DNA from: Cudoniella acicularis
Taxonomy: Eukaryota > Ascomycota > Leotiomycetes > Helotiales > Helotiaceae
DNA length: 64,000 nt
NCBI GenBank assembly: GCA_013054445.1
Contig: JAAMPI010000010.1
Coordinates: forward strand, 37,514-101,513
Reading direction: 5' to 3'
Part shown: piece after piece, positions 57,209-64,000 of the stretch
Position numbering within the stretch: the stretch's first letter is position 1
Layout: the number at the start of each line of letters is the position of its first letter
Notes under the pieces: model-generated
What the model was told of the DNA's origin: nothing
Seen by the model: the letters and a program-made list of their open reading frames with translations, nothing else
Database searches by the model: none
Made by a program: the position numbers and the translations under genes

Positions 57209-57998
57209 TTGCAGAATCTGGACAGAGCACTGCAAGGTGATCCCTCGCAAATCATTCTGAGCGACCAAATCGGGCCTGCTGTAGAAAACTGTGACAGAGC
57301 ATGCAAGGCATTTCAGTCGCAAATCGAGCACTGGATGAAGCACTCCAAAGAGGACAAGATATTTTGGGTATATAGATGGAAGATTGGATTATTTGGGCAG
57401 GAGAGAATCAGGACATTCAAAGGGCAGCTTAGCGACTGCAAAGGCACGCTCAGCATAGCGCTGTCTACGGCGACCATGTTTGTTCGCCATAGACAACAGT
57501 TTTAGCCTGCTTATAGCTGACTGATGGGATAGCTTAGCAGTAATTGGCCAAAAGGACCTAAAGAAAGAGCAAAAAGACAGCATACTCAAAGCAAATGAAG
57601 CCGACCTTCACCAGGAGCTTACCAGAGCAGGCAAAGAAATGGTGGAGATTGAACACAGTCTGCAACAACTCACAGTTGATGGAGGTAATGAGAATGAAGA
57701 GTCGGAGCAGAGCAGACAAGAGCTCCTCCAAGAGCTAAAGAGACAGCAAGCTGCCAACACTGTCTTTCGGGAGATGTGCGAGGAAGCTCTCTCAAGAACA
57801 GTGTTTGAACGTACGGGGCAGAAGATCAAGGGTGTCAAGGCGACGCAGGATAGCTCAGCTCTGGCGGGATTTATCAATACTTCTGGAGAGGAGTTGAAGA
57901 TCAATCAAGATATTTCGGATGTTACTGCTGATAATAGGAGCTTTGCTGCTGCTGGAGTCATCAAGAATATAAATTTCAGTGACTTGCGTCCTCGGTAA
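57209..57998 (+). pseudogene. 5'-truncated fungal STAND N-terminal (PigL_N-like) domain gene with paired HET-s-like repeats
   Basis: Two exons remain: 57209-57477 and 57533-57998, with a 55-nt intron (GTTTGT...GATAG). Exon 1 encodes a helical segment with WMKHSKEDKIFW, LFGQERIRTFKGQLSDC and ALSTAT, which matches the N-terminal domain found on fungal STAND/NLR proteins and on stand-alone relatives (PF17111-type, PigL_N). Exon 2 starts with a coiled coil (LKKEQKDSILKANEADLHQE) and ends with two ~21-residue pseudo-repeats at 57816-57878 and 57903-57965. They share a spaced Q-I-V-A-S-A-A-G-I pattern. The stop follows 11 codons later. No NACHT or NB-ARC domain is visible downstream. The expected first ~60-90 residues and the start codon are missing; the frame runs into the Tc1/mariner relic. 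The remaining reading frame is clean. Its role is probably in allorecognition or programmed cell death, by analogy only. Confidence 0.65.
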
Positions 57999-59451
57999 GC
58001 ACAGCAAGGACAAGGCCAGTAAGGAGCCGCTGGATATGAAATGGACTTCTGGGATAACTGAATAACTAGCATAGTTAATCAGACATTCCTTGCGAGCTCA
58101 TCATTTCGTCATTGAATTGAGCATTTCATTAGACTGCACTGTGCCTCTTAGTCTGAGCCATTCTTCCCCATTTCTCCAAAATAACAAGCACCAAGATTAT
58201 CTCAGTAATCTCCATACGTTCCTGCCCCCTGCTAATATTGGCTTCAAAACCCTCCTACCTGCAGTTGTGACCGGTGTTCCTTAGGGGGAACGTGCTGCTA
58301 AACTCGGAACTGCTGTCGCCATGGTTGTAAGTGGCGTTTTGCTTGTGTGCGGATGAAAGTGTGCTAGAAGGTCTGGCTTGCGGAGGGTGCGATTCGGTAG
58401 TCGTGCTCTGGCATGCACAAGTGCTGTCTTGATCCCAGGACAGTCAGTTTTTACTCGTTACCCGTTTGTGTCGTACGTACTCGGAGATCAATCCTCCTGG
58501 CTCCAGTATACGTTGTGGGTTTCTCTCGTGATGACAACGACACGCCATTGCTGTCCTGCTGATGCCAGACGATGCAGAGCTGAACCATGCTCATACTTCC
58601 CGCTGGTATCCTATTGACTTAAATACATGAGTTCGAATAAACAGTACCACAATCGGAACGACTGTGACACCTGAGATTATCGTTGTGCTATGAAGACTGG
58701 TAGTACTCATGGTCAGAGTCACTAAGGCGAAAACATAGCGCTGTGACTGACGGCTGAACGAAGGCCTATATTACGCGGTATTCTGTTTGTAGGTTAAAGA
58801 TTGTACTAGTAATCGTTGAGAAAAGCAAATTGTCTTAGTTCATAGTTATCCCCTCGTCCGGCGAGACATGTCCAGTGCTAGCAGGGGGGTTTCGTTTAGA
58901 TAGCACAGTATAATATTATATACCTTTGTACATAAATTTATTAGTAACCTATATCATTTAGATGAAATTGTGTCTAGCACTCCCCTACAATTATGCGTTA
59001 AGCTATAATTTAGAATAAGGGCTTTATTGTAAGCTTCTAGGGTACTCTACAAGAGCAAAGCTACAGAGCCTGAGGGTAGAATTAGGTAGCAAGAGGGTGT
59101 TTAATCCTGACTTCAAGCACTTGCACTACTGGGAAAAGCGCCTAGGGGTCCTTGCGCATAGTGTTTATACCAATCAAGGTGTCAAAAGGCACGACGGAGC
59201 CAGAAGAAGCTCCCTCCTAAACAGTCGACCAACTCTATCCTTAAGACGTCTATAACAACCGTCATCGTCCCTTCCCGATTCCCTCCCAACTGCTCATCAC
59301 TCCTCCTCTATCGAGCATTTCCTGCTTCCTCAATTACCTGTCCTGCTTCTTTATCTTCTACCCCCTCTCCCCACCCCCTTTAGTCAATCTCTACCAATCG
59401 TCACGATCCGTCACCGACCATCTTCTCGCCCATCGTGCCTCTCGCCTCTCA
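57999..59451. other. Intergenic, low gene content
   Basis: No supported gene. 58890-59000 is AT-rich, with a short inverted match (AGTGCTAG / CTAGCACT) too weak to call an element. Frames at 58090-58617 have no domain. Confidence 0.5.
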
Positions 59452-59838
59452 ATGGCTCGGCTGCACCATGCGGAAGGTTTCTTGTCCAGCAGCGATGAGA
59501 CGGACAGCACAGCTGATGCTGATACGGATAACTTGTTCGATAGCAGTGACGATGAGACCGGCACTACAAGTAATTCTAACACGACCAGTGTGGTAGACGA
59601 GCCTGACAGCGACACAGATGACGATGCTGTGACAATCACGGGTTTGTCCAACAGACAACACCAGGAACATAGGCTCAGACAGCTACGCTGACAGGAGACC
59701 CTGAGTTTTTATACGAATCAGAAGGGTCGCTCAAGGGCTAGCAAGCGATCCAGGGAAAGCACGGAATACGATGTATCACGTAATGATCTGAGGGGACTAT
59801 GCATATGGACTCAGGCCCCTCGGCTACGAGCAGGAAGG
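59452..59838 (+). pseudogene. Interrupted acidic Ser/Asp-rich frame of unknown origin
   Basis: An ATG frame reads MARLHHAEGFLSSSDETDST and stays acidic (DSSDDETG, DSDTDDDAV) before turning basic (HRLRQLR). It meets TGA at 59689-59691. The same frame stays open beyond it with a basic stretch (QKGRSRASKRSR) and runs into the GH3 relic at about 59839. An acidic N-terminus followed by a basic segment occurs in several transposon-encoded proteins, but I do not recognise this one. Confidence 0.35.
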
Positions 59839-60617
59839 TTCTGTAGTGAGGGGTTGTACATCGATTACCCTGTTACGAATTCGGTTTCGGGTTAAGTTAC
59901 ACTACTCTTCCCCCCCCGGTTCATTAGCTTTTTTGCTACTATTGCGATACTGCTTCAGTACCCTACTTCTCTTTCCACTAGGGATCTGATTTCGCTGAGA
60001 GAGGTAATACTAATACAATTAAAGTTATCTCCACGATTCTATTTACCTTAGAATTATATACTTAAAATAAATCTAAATCTTATTCCTTCGACAAGATCCT
60101 TTAGTAAAAGGACAGCTTATCTTCCCTTCTTTCTTGTATTTTTTCGACGATTTAAAAGTTAAATAATCTATCCTCTTATAGTACTGAGAAAAGAGGTGAA
60201 GAGGCAGATAGTGGAATCACAAGTTGAGTGCTTTAGGTGGTGATAAAGTGGCAACAAAAGTGGTAAAATAGCTAATGAACCGGGGGGGGGGGGAGTACCT
60301 TTTCCTACTCCGCTTTAATCACAACACTAATCTCAACCACTATCTCCCCACCTACCAAAATCCCCGGCGGTTTCGCAAATCTCTACGATATCGTAGCCAC
60401 CGTCACTGCAACGATAACCAACAATGGAACCGTCCCCGGTGCTAAAGTCGCTCAGTTGTACATTAGTCTTCCACCTTCCGCGTCTATGACCCCGATTAGA
60501 CAGCTGAGGGGCTTCCAGAAGGTGGATTTGCCGGTTGGGGAGAGTAAGGTTGTGAGTTTTGGGTTGAGGAGGAAGGATTTGACAGTAGAAGTGGGGTTTG
60601 CCGAGTGGGACTTTTAG
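59839..60617 (+). pseudogene. GH3 beta-glucosidase 3' relic, split by a MITE-like element
   Basis: Left of the element, FCSEGLYIDY and then, one base out of frame, EFGFGLSYT match the segment before the C-terminal domain of fungal GH3 beta-glucosidases. Right of the element the frame continues TFSYS and then the fibronectin III-like domain (YDIVATVTATITNNGTV, AKVAQLYISLP, PIRQLRGFQKVDL), ending at TAG 60615-60617. Removing the element and one TA restores the ACT ACC codon pair. A deletion and a frameshift before EFGFG, the lack of any catalytic domain upstream and the insertion show that it is dead. The intact relatives hydrolyse beta-glucosides extracellularly. Confidence 0.75.
59903..60297. 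mobile_element. 391-bp MITE-like element with C-rich inverted ends and TA duplication
   Basis: The element spans 59905-60295. Its left end is CTCTTCCCCCCCC then GGTTCATTAGCT. The right end, on the opposite strand, is CTCCCCCCCCCCCC then GGTTCATTAGCT, and similarity continues to about 40 bp (TTTTGCTACTATTG versus TTTTACCACTTTTG). TA flanks both ends (59903-59904 and 60296-60297), and its removal rejoins the GH3 codons exactly. The AT-rich interior has no coding frame. TA target and non-coding interior fit a Tc1/mariner-dependent MITE; the family is not named here. Confidence 0.8.
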
Positions 60618-61142
60618 GGGCTTGGGTGGGGAGTAGTTCGAGGGATTTGAGGTTGGAGGGGACGCTGATATCTTGATTTGCAAGTTGGATTCTTAGATCT
60701 TTCGTTCTGACCTAATGGAATGGCTTTCATGATCTACATACAAGGTTTCATACGTATTAAAAATGGTTCACAAGATCTTGAATTAGTCTTAAAAGTGTGT
60801 GTAGTGCTATATTATTCCTGATTACGATTGTTTCGCAATTATTATTAGCCTCTATCTCTTAGCTATTCTTGTTTTGTTTTAGAAATTATAACCTAGATCT
60901 CTTGACTCTGATTTCGTTTCTTTCTTCTATGTGCACAAATGAGTAATTTATATAGTACAAATGCTTGCCTTAACTACTGCCATGTCATAGGTAAGAGTTT
61001 TAGTGTAGGTAAACTATCCAATTGTCCAAGCATGTGTCTTGAGTACTAAATACAAAATCATGGCCGATCCAGTCGTCCGAAGTCCATTCCCTCAAATTTC
61101 TCATCCACACAACGAGAGAAACTCCACTCCATAGCTTATCCT
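60618..61142. other. Intergenic region
   Basis: Between the GH3 relic and the small minus-strand gene. AT-rich, nothing recognised. Confidence 0.55.
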
Positions 61143-61517
61143 CTACTTGTCGAGATTCTCCTCCAGCTGATCAAAGAAATCATCTAGCTTCTCCTCGGAA
61201 CTCCTTTTATCTTCAAGATCCACATCGGCATAGGACCAGACTTTGTGGGAGTTTTTATCCGCGAGTTTCTTCAGGGTCGGATTTTCCGCCCCCTTGTTGA
61301 GCTGGAAGTTGTATCGTTTCTTTCTTTTGCCATTCTCGGTAAAAGTCTCCCCGTTGTCCAATCGAGATCCGATTTTCTTGTCGTTGGTTCCACTTTGGGG
61401 AGGGGCGGCTCTCGTTCCGGCGATTCCCTCGCCAGACACGATTGTCTCGATGCGAGATTTAGAGCTGAACACCGCTTGGCGGAGACGTTGGAGAGATTCT
61501 TTAATTGCACGACTCAT
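61143..61517 (-). CDS. Small hydrophilic protein of unknown function
   Basis: A 124-codon ATG-initiated frame. The N-terminus (MSRAIKESLQRLRQAVFSSK) is an amphipathic basic helix that could be a mitochondrial presequence. The middle is Lys/Asn-rich (ENGKRKKRYNFQLNKG). The C-terminus is acidic and helical (EEKLDDFFDQLEENLDK). There are no cysteines and no membrane segment. The ordered basic-to-acidic layout and the pattern VWSYADVDLEDKRSSEEKL look like a real protein rather than chance, but I cannot place it in a family. A CTAAT...TATAG acceptor-like sequence just upstream of the ATG suggests a 5' UTR intron. Confidence 0.5.
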   Translation of the reverse strand: MSRAIKESLQRLRQAVFSSKSRIETIVSGEGIAGTRAAPPQSGTNDKKIGSRLDNGETFTENGKRKKRYNFQLNKGAENPTLKKLADKNSHKVWSYADVDLEDKRSSEEKLDDFFDQLEENLDK

Positions 61518-62687
61518 GATTGCTATAAACTATTAGCTAGATGTTAGGAGAGCAGTGCAAAAAGATATTTCGCAGCATGTTTATTTACCAATTGGTAGAA
61601 TAAACTGTTTCAAGGATATAAATGCAAAGTTAGATGTCTTTGAGAAAAGGAGCTTCTCTGAAATAATAGTATGATGAAGTAAGTTAGTAATAGGGGTTTG
61701 TTGTAATGATGGCTGAAGATTGTGATGTGAATGAGATAGGAAAACAACGGATGAGAACCGCTCCTTATAAGCACTTTTTTCTTCTTTCCATCTAAAACAC
61801 CTCTGTACCATATGAAATTTGAGATTACTAGAATAGAATGAGTCCATTTTGCTCACCAATAACTGGAATGTATGTCATGGCCCGTCGAAATCAACCTTAG
61901 CGAGGGTCATTTCCTCATCGGCGTCAATGGCTAAATTTTGGGCTGGTCCTATAGCCACAAAGAATCACTTTATGGCGTAGTACTCGGTGTGACTGCTGAT
62001 CATATTTAGAAACTGGCATGGTAGCTGAAATCTCACCAAGTAAGTGCCAAAGATCACGATGCAGTATCCGCGCGCCTATCCCGTCAATGTAGGATCTTGG
62101 ATCAAGGGACGCGAGTTTCATTGGTTGAACACATTTTGAAGAATCCATCTAAGTTTGAAATCATTCGAATACATGACTGGCTTAAGAAAATGTTGGTTTT
62201 CGGTTTTGTTGGTGATAATGCAGGTGATGGGCCTCGTTTATGGCTAGGCCCGCTTCAGCAATCAACCGCCCAAGAGTAAATTTATACTCCGGACAAGCCG
62301 AGGATGTTCAACTCGATGTCCGCGGTTAAATGACCAATCAAAGAGTTTTGTTTGCTTTTATTCCTGTACCAACAAGCTAGCTCGCGACATAGCCTGTAAA
62401 TTTAGGCCATGAACTCCTGAAGATCGGCGTAGGGCGGTGGCGCCAAGCCCGTCCTACCACAGCGCTTGCAAGTTTTGATCGTCACCAAAACATCGGTTTC
62501 TTCCTTCACAACAATTCAGTCATTTCCCATATCGCAATCTATGGTGTTACCCACAGCGCCAAGTTAGCTTACAGGCCCCAGCGATAAAGCCGCTCATGCT
62601 GTCGGTTGAAACCGACCGTCAACAGGCGCCTGACGCGCGCTGCCACACTTCCCTTGGGCCTCGACGCGCATCGCCCGACACGATTAC
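61518..62687. other. Divergent intergenic region
   Basis: Between the small minus-strand gene and the APH-like gene. Frames at 61581-61859 and 61924-62279 have no recognisable domain. GC content rises toward 62600. Confidence 0.5.
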
Positions 62688-64000
62688 ATGGCGATAATGC
62701 TAAGAAACTCCCGCGGAAACTTATATGGAAGAATTTCTGTTCTCTTCAAGCATGACCTTCGATTAAAAGTATCACACATGAGAAAAATGTCGACTGAAAT
62801 TCCAAAGCCAGCTTCGCAAAGCCTACCGACGTTGCTCCCTAGTAAGTTCACACACCTGGAAAACACAAATCTTGTCACTCAAAGATCTAGATTTACAATA
62901 CAACGATGATCTTTTTAATTTCACTCGAGGCCGATTTGTTATTGATGAGGCATTTGAGATGTCACAGCGCCATGTCCAATTCAATGTCAACGAGTTAGCT
63001 CGCCTCGCTGCCGAAGCCGTGGGGGCTAATATTTGTGTGAGCATCGAGAAATATCCCGATGGCATGTACAACAAAGCGATGCTTCTCACTATGGACAACG
63101 GTACTCAAGTCGTAGCGAAAGTTCCAAATCCTAATGCAGGAAAACCTCATTTCACGACCGCAAGCGAAGTCGCTACCATGGATTTCGTACGTTCTCTTTT
63201 ATGAGTATTAGTCTCAATAAACACTAATCCCCTGTAGGTACGAAATATCCTTAAAACTCCGGTTCCTAGGGTATTTGCTTGGAGCTCCAAGGCTCAAGAG
63301 AATTCTGTAGGTGCAGAGTATATTATCATGGAGAAACTCCCGGGAATTGAGCTAGAACTTGCTTGGCCAACCATGAAGACCGAAGATAGATTGGCTGTTA
63401 TCCAAACTATCGCCACTTACCAAAAATCTTGGACATCCATCTCTTTCGAAAAGTACGGCGGCCTTTACTACGCCAAAGACCTCGATACAAGTTCATATAA
63501 CGAAGTATTGTATACAGATGCAGATGGTGTTGCTGTCAAAGATTCAAGATTTGCAATTGGACCGTCTACTGGGCGGGAATTGATTGACAATAGAAGAGCG
63601 ACCGTGGAATTCGACAGGGGGCCATGTATTTTTCCGAGCCCAAATCTCCATTTACTAGACTAATAATTACCAGGGCAAACCATTGAAGAATATCATGCTG
63701 CAATTGGGCATCGAGAAATCGCAGCAGTCAGACAACTCCCTCAACTTCCAAAATCATCCATCACCCTCTACGGCCCGGGAACTTATATACCAACAAGGGA
63801 GAGAAAGTTGAAGGCATTACAATGCTACCTCCAGCTCATCCAATTCCTTATTCCGCCTGATCCATCCATCACCTCGTCCCATCTCTGGCATGGTGACCTA
63901 CACGTCGCCAATATTTTCGTGAATCCTTCTAAACCCACCGAAATTATAGGGCTTATAGACTGGCAATCCACGGAGCTTAGCCCTCTTTACCACCACGCAC
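62688..64000 (+). CDS. APH/AIM9-like kinase-fold protein (partial, runs off right edge)
   Basis: Four exons are visible: 62688-62841, 62885-63186, 63238-63625 and 63674 onward. The first intron is only 43 nt. The first ATG gives a basic, Arg/Ser/Leu-rich N-terminus (MAIMLRNSRGNLYGRISVLF) that could target mitochondria. The protein-kinase-like fold of the aminoglycoside phosphotransferase family follows: N-lobe with VVAKVPNPNAG (candidate ATP-binding Lys), hinge EYIIMEKLPGIELE, catalytic loop HGDLHVANIF with Asp356, and metal-binding Asp377 in GLIDWQS. The insert EKYGGLYYAKDL and the overall arrangement resemble fungal AIM9 and its many paralogues, whose substrates are unknown. Resistance to aminoglycosides should not be inferred. 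Confidence 0.87.

Noticed and set aside
58870..58985. Possible transposon with inverted ends (AGTGCTAG / CTAGCACT)
   Set aside because: Only about eight bases match, the ends do not align further, and no target duplication is visible.
62842..62884. 43-nt gap in the APH-like gene as a sequencing artefact
   Set aside because: It has a GTAAGT donor and AAAG acceptor, and removal joins the frame into the conserved NLDLQYNDDLFNFTRGRF, so a short intron is the better reading.

Overview
The window is nuclear DNA of a filamentous ascomycete (Pezizomycotina). The protein set is compatible with Leotiomycetes, but that placement is inference from general resemblance. The eukaryotic call rests on many short GT-AG introns (43 to 284 nt, often with a CTAAC-like branch site), monocistronic genes on both strands, and a TOR kinase, an SREBP, a fungal NAD(P)H nitrite reductase, an ER glucosidase II subunit, a TRAMP-type poly(A) polymerase and PAM16. 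I see no CRISPR array, no tRNA or rRNA gene and no bacterial-style operon.

Layout. 1-2120: 5' part of a minus-strand seven-helix membrane protein with a long disordered tail, running off the left edge. 4769-7734: SREBP-type sterol/hypoxia regulator. 9105-12639: assimilatory nitrite reductase. 15145-17235: secreted class II-type heme peroxidase in nine exons. 17236-27150: gene-poor stretch with a local duplication, a ~54-bp minisatellite, a decayed secreted-protein gene and a 75-bp TA-flanked foldback. 27154-31023: large disordered conserved protein. 31777-33608: glucosidase II beta subunit. 34777-37137: BTB-like protein. 37714-38685 (minus) and 38967-46481 (plus): Rtf2 and TOR kinase, divergent over 281 bp. 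47028-48117: short-chain dehydrogenase. 48837-49341 (minus) and 49705-50670 (plus): PAM16 and Yip1-family protein, divergent. 51014-52822 (minus): peroxisomal dysferlin-domain (Pex28-32 type) protein. 53492-55972: Trf4/Cid14-type poly(A) polymerase. 55973-61000: transposon-rich accessory stretch. 61143-61517 (minus): small protein of unknown function. 62688 to the right edge: APH/AIM9-like kinase-fold protein.

Most genes are conserved housekeeping or regulatory genes with no shared pathway; neighbours are linked by position only. TOR and SREBP are both nutrient/sterol regulators, but nothing in the sequence ties them together.

The most notable region is 56.8-60.7 kb. A mutated Tc1/mariner relic abuts, and appears to have removed the 5' end of, a gene with a fungal STAND N-terminal (PigL_N-like) domain. 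Its C-terminus carries two ~21-residue pseudo-repeats resembling HET-s-type amyloid signalling motifs. Two kilobases downstream, a 391-bp MITE-like element with C-rich inverted ends and an exact TA duplication splits the relic 3' end of a GH3 beta-glucosidase gene. Several genes show one-base reading-frame breaks at or near short homopolymers (genes at 1-2120, 18506-19636, 51014-52822). These could be assembly errors or real decay. One ambiguous base (N) lies at 12647.
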